Part shown: positions 33,305 through 42,900 of the stretch, one piece after another
Layout of the letters: every line of letters starts with the position of its first letter
How positions within the stretch are numbered: the stretch's first letter is position 1
Source of the DNA: Shewanella sp. KX20019
Lineage (GTDB): Bacteria > Pseudomonadota > Gammaproteobacteria > Enterobacterales > Shewanellaceae
Direction of reading: 5' to 3'
Assembly: GCF_016757755.1 (NCBI RefSeq)
Contig: NZ_CP068437.1
Span: 682,001-746,000, forward strand
DNA length: 64,000 bases
Made by a program: the position numbers and the translations under genes
Notes under the pieces: model-generated
Databases searched by the model: none
Told to the model about the DNA's origin: nothing
Seen by the model: only the letters and a program-made list of their open reading frames with translations

Positions 33305-34252
33305 TTATTTGTTGATTCTAGCTTCGATAGAATCCATCAACATGCCGGTGATATCCACTTCAAAAGCGGCTTCAATCTCTTTAATACAGGTTGGGCTGGT
33401 GACATTTATCTCAGTAAGTTTGTCGCCGATAACGTCAAGTCCAACAAAAATCAGGCCACGTTTTTTAAGCTCAGGACCAAGCGTGCGGGCAATATGCCAA
33501 TCAGATTCCGATAGTGGCTGGGCGACACCGCGTCCGCCAGCGGCCAAATTGCCTCGTGTTTCGCCTTTTTGCGGAATACGCGCTAATGAATAAGGCACTG
33601 GTTCACCGTCGACCACTAAAATGCGTTTGTCACCTGCGGTAATATCCGGAATGAAAGCTTGCACCATTGCATATTGCTGGCCTTCGTTAGTCAGTGTTTC
33701 GATAATCACCCCAAGGTTTGGATCATTCTTTTTGACTCTAAAAATAGAGCTGCCACCCATACCATCGAGTGGTTTTAGAATGATGTCGCCTTTCTCTTTG
33801 TGGAAAGCGCGAATGCGCTGCTCATCACGGGTAACCACGGTTTCTGGAGTGAACTCAGAGAACCAGGCGGTAAACAGTTTCTCGTTAGCATCACGTAAGC
33901 TTTGTGGCTTATTGACGATAAGCACGCCTTGCTCTTCAGCGCGTTCAAGCATATAAGTGGCGTAAATAAACTCAGTATCAAACGGCGGGTCTTTACGCAT
34001 TAGAATAACGTCTAGATCGGCTAGTGGTGTATCAATAGCTTCTTCTAGTTGATAAAAGTCCTGCGGATCTTCTTTTACCGTGAGTGCACGCATAGTTGCC
34101 ATTGCTTGGCCATTTACCATGGCTAAATCATTCATCTCCATGTAAAACAGCTGGTAACCACGGGACTGCGCCGCCATTAACATGGCGAAGCTTGAATCTT
34201 TTTTGATGTTTATGTCGCTGATGGGATCCATCACGATACCGAGTTTTATCAT
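33305..34252 (-). CDS. gshB: Glutathione synthetase GshB
   Basis: The 315-residue length is that of prokaryotic GshB, an ATP-grasp enzyme joining gamma-glutamylcysteine and glycine. Signatures seen are I-M-D-P-I-S-D-I-N at the start, N-D-L, D-P-P-F-D, L-K-P-L-D-G-M-G-G-S-S-I-F (ATP and metal), A-G-D-K-R-I, G-N-L-A-A-G-G and N-V-T-S-P-T-C-I. All are intact. It is upstream of phoA on the same strand and 116 bases downstream of the rsmE gene. This gshB-rsmE-endA order is a standard gammaproteobacterial neighbourhood. Confidence 0.95.
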   Translation of the reverse strand: MIKLGIVMDPISDINIKKDSSFAMLMAAQSRGYQLFYMEMNDLAMVNGQAMATMRALTVKEDPQDFYQLEEAIDTPLADLDVILMRKDPPFDTEFIYATYMLERAEEQGVLIVNKPQSLRDANEKLFTAWFSEFTPETVVTRDEQRIRAFHKEKGDIILKPLDGMGGSSIFRVKKNDPNLGVIIETLTNEGQQYAMVQAFIPDITAGDKRILVVDGEPVPYSLARIPQKGETRGNLAAGGRGVAQPLSESDWHIARTLGPELKKRGLIFVGLDVIGDKLTEINVTSPTCIKEIEAAFEVDITGMLMDSIEARINK

Positions 34253-34367
34253 CGAGCGTGTTCCTTATTCTTTCGTTTCTGTAACTAACATGGGGGCATG
34301 AGCAACAGTTTTCTAGTCAAACACCCTTAAACGTATACAGTAATGCTGTGGTTTATCGCTAATTGAA

Positions 34368-35099
34368 TTATCCAATATCGCCAAATCTAAGCTGTAAGGC
34401 ACTGATTGTTGTAAGCGCAGCGGTTTCGGTGCGCAGTACTCTTGGGCCAAGCAGGACATCGGTAAATTTATGGGTTTCGGTCATGGTGATTTCAGTGGCC
34501 GATAAACCACCTTCAGGACCAATGACCAATCTCACTCTGTTATTTGGCAAGCTTAAACCGTTAACGCCATGGGAGGCTCTTGGGTGAAGATTAAGTTTAA
34601 GCGATGTTGTCTCCTCTGCACACCAATCCATTAGCTGCATAGCAGGGCGGATCACGGGTACCACGCTGCGCCCTGATTGTTCACAGGCGCTAACAACAAT
34701 TTTTTGCCATTGCTGGATTTTTTTCTCTAGGCGTTCGCCGCTCAGCTTGACTCCACAGCGCTCTGAAAATAGTGGTGTAATGGTATTCACACCCAGTTCG
34801 ACAGATTTTTGAATGGTAAAGTCCATTCTGTCGCCGCGAGAAATTACCTGACCTAAATGCAGGTGCAGTGGTGACTCACTGTCATTATTTTCACAGGATA
34901 GGACCTTCACAGCGACATTTTTCTTACTTGCGCTGATGATCTCCGCTAAATAATTACTACCATCGCCGTTAAATAAACAGACTTGATCACCCGCTGCCAT
35001 TCTTAGTACGCGGCCGACGTGTCCGGCTGCTTCCTCGTGAAGTGATACAGTTTCTTCAATAGCCAGTGAAGAGGCCTGGTAAATTCTTGGTACTCTCAT
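34368..35099 (-). CDS. rsmE: 16S rRNA m3U1498 methyltransferase RsmE
   Basis: A 243-residue SPOUT methyltransferase. The start at M-R-V-P-R-I-Y-Q is chosen because it gives the family length; the frame stays open 54 bases further, but that part overlaps endA. An N-terminal PUA-like domain (1-70, with H-V-G-R-V-L-R-M) precedes the knotted domain. There, V-I-G-P-E-G-G-L and L-G-P-R-V-L-R-T-E-T-A form the SAM knot. RsmE modifies U1498 in 16S rRNA. It starts 14 bases after the endA stop, so the two are probably one transcript. Confidence 0.93.
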   Translation of the reverse strand: MRVPRIYQASSLAIEETVSLHEEAAGHVGRVLRMAAGDQVCLFNGDGSNYLAEIISASKKNVAVKVLSCENNDSESPLHLHLGQVISRGDRMDFTIQKSVELGVNTITPLFSERCGVKLSGERLEKKIQQWQKIVVSACEQSGRSVVPVIRPAMQLMDWCAEETTSLKLNLHPRASHGVNGLSLPNNRVRLVIGPEGGLSATEITMTETHKFTDVLLGPRVLRTETAALTTISALQLRFGDIG

Positions 35100-35113
35100 G
35101 GTACGGTTTTGCC

Positions 35114-35863
35114 TTATTCTGCGATGTTTGTTGCTGAGACTAGCTGCTGACATTGAGCTTGCACAAGGGGATTGTGGTTACCCTGTACCTTGGCAATTTC
35201 TTGATCTCGTTTGCACTCAATAGTATCAACTGGATAGCTTTTATCCCATGCTTTAAATAACTTTAATTGGCTACTGGATATTTGCAATGCATAAGCACTT
35301 TGCATATAAAGGTAAGTGCGAGCTATTCTGCCACGAGTGTAACTGGGTGGCTCGGCCTTGCGGCCCTTAAAATCAACGCTCATTTTACACTGGCCGTACT
35401 GCTCAGGTTTGGCGTTCCACTGACTAAATCGATAATTACTGCGATCGCCATTAACTTCACCAATAGCGGGTACTAGGTTATGCAGATCGGATTCCATTTT
35501 TTTAAATAGCTTGTCGTTCTTGCCACAGTTTTTGCGGCCGCCTTGCTGCCAGCATTGGCGTTGATGGCCAAACTCCCACGCTGGAACGATATGTTCCCAC
35601 TCTATTCTCGCTGCTCTTTTTTGCTGCTTACGCACTTGATAGCCGCAACGACTTAAATCTGTGCGCCACTTTTTACCTTCAATGTTGATGTCACAACCAC
35701 AATAGAAACTAGTTATTGGCAGTGACTCTATATAAAGTTCTTTCGCCAGTCTTTTTGCTTGGCTGAAACTGGTGGGATGTTTTGCTAAAGCATAACTAGG
35801 CAGCGGCGTGAACCACATAATACTAAACGCTAACGTGAGCGTTTTGAGTAACGTTGTTTTCAA
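35114..35863 (-). CDS. endA: Secreted endonuclease I (EndA/Dns)
   Basis: A 249-residue periplasmic or extracellular nuclease with a signal peptide (about 1-26, ending P-S-Y-A-L-A). The catalytic beta-beta-alpha-metal motif is E-W-E-H-I-V-P-A-W-E-F-G-H-Q, and the structural Cys residues (Y-C-G-C-D, R-Q-C-W, K-N-C-G) fit the Vibrio/Shewanella Dns group. D-L-H-N-L-V-P-A-I-G-E-V-N-G-D-R-S-N is the second conserved block. It degrades double-stranded DNA, giving nucleotides and affecting DNA uptake and biofilm DNA. It is co-directional with sprT upstream, about 100 bases apart. Confidence 0.93.
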   Translation of the reverse strand: MKTTLLKTLTLAFSIMWFTPLPSYALAKHPTSFSQAKRLAKELYIESLPITSFYCGCDINIEGKKWRTDLSRCGYQVRKQQKRAARIEWEHIVPAWEFGHQRQCWQQGGRKNCGKNDKLFKKMESDLHNLVPAIGEVNGDRSNYRFSQWNAKPEQYGQCKMSVDFKGRKAEPPSYTRGRIARTYLYMQSAYALQISSSQLKLFKAWDKSYPVDTIECKRDQEIAKVQGNHNPLVQAQCQQLVSATNIAE

Positions 35864-35963
35864 ACTTATTCCCTAAAACTTATCTGTCACGAAACTGATG
35901 CTCGTTTGGGCAGATTGTAAGGTAGCTAGGGCGTTGGAGCAATATGGTAAGTGGCGGGGGCGG

Positions 35964-36530
35964 TTACTTGTCCAATAAAGATCGAAGATTATGGCCACAT
36001 TTTCGGCAGCGGTATTGGGTGTCGCCGCGTACAACTTTATTGTGACGACGAATGCTGAGGTTCACGCTGCCACAACCACAAAGATATTCGAAGGTTTTAC
36101 CCTCAACAGATTGGGTATTAAAGCTGTGAGTGGTGCGAGGCTGGCGATTATAAAGCTGCCGCATTAAACGTTGCCACTCAATGCCGTGGGGTTTTACTCT
36201 GCCATGGAGCTGGAAACTCAAAAGGTGGCAGATCTCATGTGGTACAACGTCGTCAATAAAAGCTTGTTGGTTGTCATTTAGCAGCAGTGGATTAAAACGT
36301 AGCTTATTGAGTTGTAAATGCGCCGTACCAGCACTCTTACCACGCAGCTTAAAGTTGATTTCAGGCCGTGGGAATTTCTGTCCTAATTGGGTTTCTGCAA
36401 GCTGATAACAGTGTTCTACTTGGCTAGCGATACTTTGCTGTAGCGGATCGGAAAAAATCACCGTTGGGTGGTTGATAGCTTTGTTGGCTAACATCTGCTT
36501 GGACGTGAAAGGGTTAAGCGTTTTGAACAT
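35964..36530 (-). CDS. sprT: SprT-family zinc metalloprotein
   Basis: A 188-residue protein with the zincin motif H-E-I-C-H (in V-V-P-H-E-I-C-H-L-L-S-F) and a C-terminal zinc ribbon (Y-L-C-G-C-G and Y-R-C-R-K-C-G-H). This is the SprT domain arrangement. In E. coli, sprT also sits next to endA-rsmE-gshB, so the synteny supports the name. The SprT-like fold is that of the DNA-protein crosslink protease SPRTN, but the bacterial role is poorly defined. The N-terminal ~20 residues are longer than usual, so a start at Met13 is possible. Confidence 0.9.
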   Translation of the reverse strand: MFKTLNPFTSKQMLANKAINHPTVIFSDPLQQSIASQVEHCYQLAETQLGQKFPRPEINFKLRGKSAGTAHLQLNKLRFNPLLLNDNQQAFIDDVVPHEICHLLSFQLHGRVKPHGIEWQRLMRQLYNRQPRTTHSFNTQSVEGKTFEYLCGCGSVNLSIRRHNKVVRGDTQYRCRKCGHNLRSLLDK

Positions 36531-36548
36531 TGAATCGGTAGCTCACGG

Positions 36549-36579
36549 TTAATGAACTCGCGAATTGCGAGTTCATTAA
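36549..36579. repeat. 13-bp perfect inverted repeat between C15-like gene and sprT
   Basis: TTAATGAACTCGC and GCGAGTTCATTAA flank a 5-base GAATT loop. Neither side continues into a T-run, so it is not a classical terminator. It could be an operator for sprT-endA-rsmE or an mRNA 3' hairpin. Confidence 0.6.
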
Positions 36580-36619
36580 TGTTACCTGAGTCAATCGTGT
36601 CACACCAGAGCTTAAGTGG

Positions 36620-37780
36620 TTAGAGCTTTGTTGCCGCGACCTCTACCATGGCCCGCACTTGCTCAACAATATCGTGCTCGACTTTAACGTCGTAAGCGGC
36701 AAGGCGTGGCGTATGAATATGACCGACAGGAATGCTGCTATTGAACTGCTTTTGCAACAATATGGCGCGGTAAGATATCTCATTCGATAGGTAGCCACCG
36801 CCAGAACCTTCAACTGATGTGGCACTTTGTAGTTCGGCTAATGATTTAGCTTGAAACTCACCTTTAGCTAGGGTTGCAACAGTATGGTTATCGTTTACTT
36901 TCCAAGGGCCTTCAACGGTTTGCATTGCTGCTATCGGCAGGGAAAACTCAACAAATTCTGGGCCATTGAGCGTGCCGCCATTAAACAGTGGTGCGATAGG
37001 TGCTTGCTTGTTGGCGCCGGTTAATATATTTAAATTATCGGGCGCCGCAGCACTGCGATTGCGTCCAGGAAAGCGCTCAATATCAAACTCATCGCGGCCC
37101 ATACTGACGGTAAAAATCATATCGACACTGTTGTCACGATAAATGGGGGTCAATATCGATTCGATCAATCCATCATCAAAGTCAGCAAATCGCACGGGGA
37201 TCATCATTGTTTCTATTTGGGCTTGTTTGCCATTGACACTAAAGCGATAACCATCAAGCGCTAATGCAACTAATCCTGACGGATTGCTCTGGTCGATGTG
37301 ACGGTCAAGAAAGAAAGGATCAAAACCGGTCAGCAATATTTTTATTTCAGCATCCTCTTTAAAGGCGATATCACTAAAGCCACGTGAAGACTTTTCAACG
37401 GCTCTAACGAGAATGTCGCGTTGCCAAGGGGCAATTTTAAAATCAGGATTTTGGTTTTTTAGCTGGGTACGCATCGCGAGACGATTCCAATACAAAGAGC
37501 GATCGTCTAAATGTCCTGATTGTACATCTCTTACGGCTTGTTGCCACAAACGCAAGCCTTGATGCGCCACCATTTGGGTGATTTTCAGCTCATCAGATTG
37601 CTTGGCATATTTGTCCGCAAGGTTGGTCACGAATGCTTGATAGCGATTGACAACGTCTGGCATGGCTGCCGTTGCTGCTGGTAATCTTGCCTCTTCGACA
37701 TCGAGTTTTGCAAAAGCTGAAGTGGAGGATATGCCGATTAAAAGCACAGTGGCCATTAGCGTTATGCTAGATGATTTCAT
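36620..37780 (-). CDS. Secreted pyroglutamyl-peptidase (C15)-like protein with Ser in place of Cys
   Basis: A 386-residue protein with a signal peptide (M-K-S-S-S-I-T-L ... A-F-A) and a ~115-residue extra N-terminal region. The C15-like domain then begins with I-L-L-T-G-F-D-P-F (148-156) and N-P-S-G. It has the Glu motif D-I-E-R-F-P-G-R-N-R (Glu235) and the His motif V-G-H-I-H-T-P (His354 or His356). Where pyroglutamyl peptidases have the nucleophile in Y-L-C-N, this protein has Y-L-S-N (Ser332). It may be inactive, or a serine variant. A C15 peptidase gene beside an OXA-48-type gene is the known Shewanella context. It is divergent from the beta-lactamase gene. Confidence 0.75.
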   Translation of the reverse strand: MKSSSITLMATVLLIGISSTSAFAKLDVEEARLPAATAAMPDVVNRYQAFVTNLADKYAKQSDELKITQMVAHQGLRLWQQAVRDVQSGHLDDRSLYWNRLAMRTQLKNQNPDFKIAPWQRDILVRAVEKSSRGFSDIAFKEDAEIKILLTGFDPFFLDRHIDQSNPSGLVALALDGYRFSVNGKQAQIETMMIPVRFADFDDGLIESILTPIYRDNSVDMIFTVSMGRDEFDIERFPGRNRSAAAPDNLNILTGANKQAPIAPLFNGGTLNGPEFVEFSLPIAAMQTVEGPWKVNDNHTVATLAKGEFQAKSLAELQSATSVEGSGGGYLSNEISYRAILLQKQFNSSIPVGHIHTPRLAAYDVKVEHDIVEQVRAMVEVAATKL

Positions 37781-38071
37781 TACTACGTCCTTGGTTATTA
37801 TTCTCAGCTTTGTTGCTGGCAGTGAGCATTAAAAACTGAACTCTCAGGCTTTTAGGTCATCTCTTCAGTATGCCTTAGCCGTGAATGCAATGAAAGCGAC
37901 TGGCAACCCAAGCTCATGCCGAATCAAGTATTGCCATTTTTTTGCCACAATTGATCTCGATATCGCCATAAAGTCCAAACGTTAAACCGCTAAGATAATA
38001 AACGTGATGGCGCTGCAATGATGATGCTCAAAAGTGCCAAGTATTAACCGAATAAAGGGATGGGCTTATAG

Positions 38072-38908
38072 ATGGCTAGGGTATTTCTACTGGGATTGTT
38101 GCTTGTGCTAGCTGCAATGGCGTTAATTGTTAACGCTAATGATCAGAGTTCTGATGAAGTATTGTTAGCTTCGGTGATGGGCGAGCCGCAGCAAACAAGT
38201 GATTGGGACTCGATCTTTAGTGCAGAGGATGTTAATGGGGTATTGGTGTTATTTAACGCTGAAAAACAACAGTTATTAACCAATGATTTGTTAAGGGGAC
38301 AAACTGGGTTCATTCCGGCCTCTACTTTCAAAATCGCCAATGGTTTGATTGCGCTGGAATTGACGGTAGTGAATGATGCAGAAGACCAATATCTATGGGA
38401 TAAGCAGCAACACTCTTTTAAAGCATGGAACCAAGATCATACTTTCGCTAGTGCATTTAAATTCTCAGTGGTGCCAATATTTCAACGGATTGCAGCTGAT
38501 ATAGGTAAGCAGCGCATGGCCAATATGTTGGTGAGCTTAGGTTATGGTAATGCAACGATGGGCGGAGAGCTAGATAGCTTTTGGCTAGAGGGTGGCCTGC
38601 GAATCAGTGCTATGGAGCAGATTCAATTCTTGCAGCGACTACATGCTGAAACATTGCCGTTAAGCCTACGCTCACAGCAGATAATGCAGCAGGTCATGTT
38701 AACTGAGTCAGCTGAAGATTATGCTATTTATGCCAAGACAGGCTTTGGTAATAAGGGTGAAGCGTATATTGGCTGGTGGGTAGGTTGGGTTGAGAAAGAT
38801 GGCAGCACTGTCTTCTTTGCGCTAAATCTAGATCTTGCCAACATACAACAAGCTCATCTTAGGCAGAAGATAGTGAAACAGATCCTGCAAGTTGAGCAGG
38901 TTATTTAA
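38072..38908 (+). CDS. blaOXA: Class D beta-lactamase of the OXA-48 family
   Basis: A 278-residue secreted enzyme with an N-terminal signal or anchor (about 1-22) and a short acidic linker. Active-site motifs are Ser84-Thr-Phe-Lys87 (the carboxylated Lys), Ser132-Val-Val134, Tyr158-Gly-Asn160, Trp171 and Lys222-Thr-Gly224. These and flanking blocks (S-F-W-L-x-G-G-x-R-I-S, I-G-W-W-V-G-W-V-E) match OXA-48. By memory alignment only about half the residues agree, so this is a distant member. The beta5-beta6 loop after K-T-G reads F-G-N-K-G-E-A-Y and lacks the Arg that OXA-48 uses for carbapenem turnover, so carbapenemase activity is uncertain. A lysR gene follows convergently after 16 bases. Confidence 0.9.
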   Translation: MARVFLLGLLLVLAAMALIVNANDQSSDEVLLASVMGEPQQTSDWDSIFSAEDVNGVLVLFNAEKQQLLTNDLLRGQTGFIPASTFKIANGLIALELTVVNDAEDQYLWDKQQHSFKAWNQDHTFASAFKFSVVPIFQRIAADIGKQRMANMLVSLGYGNATMGGELDSFWLEGGLRISAMEQIQFLQRLHAETLPLSLRSQQIMQQVMLTESAEDYAIYAKTGFGNKGEAYIGWWVGWVEKDGSTVFFALNLDLANIQQAHLRQKIVKQILQVEQVI

Positions 38909-38924
38909 TGCATTTCAGCTCAAG

Positions 38925-39836
38925 CTAGCCCATCAACGATTGCAGTGACTCTTGGTTAGTAAAGCGTTTATGGAAAAAGTCTAAGAAGACGCTGATATTG
39001 GTTGCTAGCTGACGACGGCTTGAGTAAACCCCATACACTTTAAAGGCTTCCATTGGCCACTCTTGTAAAATGGGCACCAGTGAGCCACTGGCGAGCTCAT
39101 TTTTACACACCGAGTTGGATAGCATGGCGATACCAAAATCATCCATAACAAACTGTTTGACCATCACCGCACTGTTCACCCTGACCTTACGCTTAAAGTT
39201 GACCATGGTTTTTCGAGCGCCTTTGCCTAGGGGCCAAATTGGAGCCGAGCGTGATGTGCCTAGCAATATACCGCTGTGGGTGGCCAACTCTTGCGGGTTG
39301 GCGGGGGTACCGTGAGTCTTCAAGTAGCTAGGACTAGCCACTAATATGGGTTGCCGTTCAAAGAGCAATCTTGCCACTAAGTCGCTTGATTGCAGTGGGC
39401 CGTATTTAATCGCGATATCGTAGCCTTCACCCACTAATCCAACATCGTTATCAGTAAACTGTACGTCGAGTTCAACGTTAGGGTAGAGGCGCATAAAACC
39501 GCTGCAAAGGTTAGCGATTAGTTCTTGGCTGAAAGAAACGGGTATAGCAACGCGCAACGATCCCGACACATCATTGTGAGTGTTTTCGATGGTTGCTTTG
39601 GCAGCTTCTATTTCATCGCTTATACTGGTGCAATGCTGAAAAAACAGCGCGCCAACCTGAGTTAAGCTCAGGTTGCGGGTATCTCGCTGCAAAAGCCGAA
39701 CCCCTAGCTGCTCTTCGAGCTGGGCAACCTTACGACTTATGGTTGATTTTGGCATGCCTATTTCGCGGGCGGCTTGTGAGAACCCATTAGCTCTAACTAC
39801 CGCTGCAAACAGCATCATACCGTTTAAATCTGGCAT
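38925..39836 (-). CDS. LysR-family regulator beside the beta-lactamase
   Basis: A 303-residue LysR-type regulator. The winged helix-turn-helix is in residues 1-60 (F-S-Q-A-A-R-E-I-G-M-P-K-S-T-I-S-R-K-V). The effector domain runs from about 90 (S-L-R-V-A-I-P-V-S-F-S) to the end, of the CrgA-like group. It is convergent with the beta-lactamase gene and divergent from the acetyl-CoA carboxylase gene 122 bases away, so it more likely controls the latter or itself. Fragments of the matching lysR travel with OXA-48 on Tn1999-type transposons. There is no evidence that it regulates the beta-lactamase. Confidence 0.88.
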   Translation of the reverse strand: MPDLNGMMLFAAVVRANGFSQAAREIGMPKSTISRKVAQLEEQLGVRLLQRDTRNLSLTQVGALFFQHCTSISDEIEAAKATIENTHNDVSGSLRVAIPVSFSQELIANLCSGFMRLYPNVELDVQFTDNDVGLVGEGYDIAIKYGPLQSSDLVARLLFERQPILVASPSYLKTHGTPANPQELATHSGILLGTSRSAPIWPLGKGARKTMVNFKRKVRVNSAVMVKQFVMDDFGIAMLSNSVCKNELASGSLVPILQEWPMEAFKVYGVYSSRRQLATNISVFLDFFHKRFTNQESLQSLMG

Positions 39837-39958
39837 GTTATCTTCACTGTCTCAAAAATGGAACAAAGCGTCTAGTGCAGTTTAATAGCAATTGACCTGA
39901 TAACAAAGTTATATTTACGGGCTAAAAATTTCAGAGGCTAAACGCAGAGGATCTTTCG

Positions 39959-42900
39959 ATGACCAGCAAAAATCAGCCCGCTAACATGACTCAAGCCCAA
40001 ACAGCCGACCCGCTTTTTTTAAAAGCTGAGCATTTGGCTAAAGACTTTTCTCTGTTTCCTGAGCACAGTAAACAGACACTATCTGAGGAGATCAAAGGTC
40101 TTCTTGGTGATGACGAGATCCAGGTAAATTTAAAAGACCTAGCCGGATTAGACGTCGATGGTTATGTCACTAAGGTGATCCAACCGACTCAAGACAAAAA
40201 CCGCCCAGGCGCTAAGCGCATGATTGCGGACCTTAAAGGTAAGCTTGTCACTGAAACCCATATCGGCCCTTTTTATAGTGCAGAGATTGAACTGAATTTT
40301 GGATCTCGTACTCGCCGTATTGGTTTTATTGCACAAGAGCGCACCACCGCTAACGGCGCATGGATGCCTGAGCATCACCTTGCGTGCTGTAAAGCGATAC
40401 GTCACTTTGCCGAATTGTCTATGCCTATTATCTACCTTATCGACACCCCAGGTGCCGATGCTGGTGAAGTTGCAAATAGCCAAAACCAAGCTCACTCCAT
40501 CTCTAAAGCGATTGCAGAGAGTGCTAATGTTGATGTACCTACAGTTGGTATTGTGATTGGTGCTGGTTACTCTGGTGGTGCTATTCCACTGGCGGCAGCA
40601 AATATTCTATTATCACTGCGTGACGGTATCTTTAACACTATTCAGCCACAAGGGCTGCAAAGTATTGCTCGTAAGTACAACTTGTCTTGGCAGGAGTGTG
40701 CTAAATCAGTCGGTGTATCTCCTGAAGAGCTTTACACATCAGGTTGTATAGATGGCATTGTCGATTTCTCGCCATCAGACAGAGATGAGCGTCAGCATAA
40801 TTTACGCCGCGCGATTATCAGCAGTGTTGAAGCTGTTGAAAAAGCCGCGGTGCAGTTTGTACGTGAATCAGATGATTTGCGCGCACATTATGACCGCAGC
40901 TTAACCCGTTTCTTAGCTCCGTCTAAAAACTTGGCCGCACTTGAAGTGAATGCTGAGCTAGCAGTTGCCAACAACCCGACCATGCACTTGAACTTGTTTG
41001 GTAGTGCTTACCGTTACCTGCGATACCTGACACTGCGTAGTCGTATCCATTCTATCTCGCAAGAGCAGTATGGTCGCCTCTCTAAAGTAAGCGTGCCAGA
41101 AGGTGACTTGTTAGCGCGTATTCAGCAAGAGCAGGACAAGGTATTCCAGTCTTGGTTATCAAGCCCTGACAAACTGGTTTATGACGAAGAGCTGAATAAG
41201 CTTTGGGGTAACTTCATCGCTAAGCGTGATGACGTTTCTACTGAACGTAACATGTTAACCCGTTTGATTTTGGGTGAACCCAAAGAGAACTATAAGAAAG
41301 CGCGTAAGGCGCTTATCTTTAACATCAGTTGGTCACTGTTCCACCGCTGGAAAGGCAATGCTGAAAACAACTTTAAGGGGCTGATTAGCTACCTTGAGAC
41401 ATTGCCATCAGAAGTGACCCAAGCAGATTGGCCTGAGCTCAATCAACTGACCGTTCTCGATGTTATTGTTCATGATGAGCTGCGCGAAGATTTCATCTGG
41501 CAATGTCATAACATCTTGGTCTTCAACGCACTATATGACAACGTTGTTGGTAACCTAGCGTCAATCGCGAAAGAAGCGATGATGTCTAAGAGCTTGTCGC
41601 GTAGTTCAGTGGATAACTTACTACACGATTCAATCGATAGAGCACTGTCTACCCAAGATGTGACTAACGATAAGAGTAAGTTCTACAAGTGGCTAAAGTA
41701 CTTTATGTCACAGTCAAACCGCGCAGAACTGCTGACTCGCACCGAGCAGTGGAAGAGTGTTGGTTTCCCACAACTAAACGACAGTCTGTTTGTTATTTTG
41801 ACTTACTTCTTCGAGCGTCTACTGCCTGAATATTTCGACAGTGAAGAGGAAAGCAGTGAATACACTGGCGCTATTAACCCTGTTCGCATCGGTCGTCGTA
41901 AGGATTTCTGGAACCGTTTGACCATGGGTTACCAAGATCTTCTTATCCAAAAAGTCCTTCGCGATGAAAAGCGCGCTGGGAAAATGGGGTGGGATGCGAT
42001 TGTAGCTAAGTTCTTCACTCAGTTTGAAGAGATTAACGGTGATAAAATTTCGGCTAACCTACTTAACTTCCCAGGTTTCCGTCTTTCTATTGAAGATGCA
42101 TTAGATAAAGGGATCCGTCCTTGTGGTTTGATCACCGGTCTGGCTGATTTCGAAAGTGACGGCAAGCCGATGCGTGTTGGTGTTGCAGTATCAAATACAG
42201 CATTCCAAGCGGGTGCATTCGATATGGCGGCAGCTGAAAAGTTCAGCGCGCTACTGATTGAATGTGCAAAACGTAAACTGCCGGTGATCTGCTTTATCAG
42301 CTCAGGCGGCATGCAAACCAAAGAGGGTGCTGCTGCACTATTCTCAATGGCTGTGGTTAACGATCGTATTACTCGTTTTATTCGTGATAACGAATTGCCG
42401 GTATTGATGTTCGGTTATGGCGACTGTACTGGTGGCGCACAGGCGAGTTTTGTAACTCATCCATTGGTGCAGACTTACTACCTATCAGGGACTAATATGC
42501 CATTTGCGGGTCAAATGGTTGTGCCTGCTTACTTACCATCGACAGCAACATTGTCTAACTACCTGTCGAAAGTACCTGGGGCAATGAACGGGTTAGTTGA
42601 AAATCCATTCACTACGACGTTGGATGATCAGTTAAGCAGTATCGATCCGCTGATGCCTAAGCCGACCGGTAAGATTGAAACCATCATTGGTAATGCATTG
42701 TCGACACTTGTGCCGGAAATGTCTGTTGAAGATGAAGAGATTGTGCAAAACGATCCGCGCGCATTAATGAAGCCAATCAATAAAGTGCTGGTTCATGCTC
42801 GTGGTTGTACCGCAGTTAAACTTATCCGTAAGGCACATGACAACAATATCGACGTGGTACTGGTAGCCTCTGATCCAGATATGACATCAGTGCCAGCAGA

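Noticed and set aside
33086..33593. Plus-strand frames over phoA and gshB
   Set aside because: They are antisense to two clearly conserved genes.
34368..35153. Longer rsmE with 18 extra N-terminal residues
   Set aside because: The extension overlaps endA, and the RsmE family starts at M-R-V-P-R.
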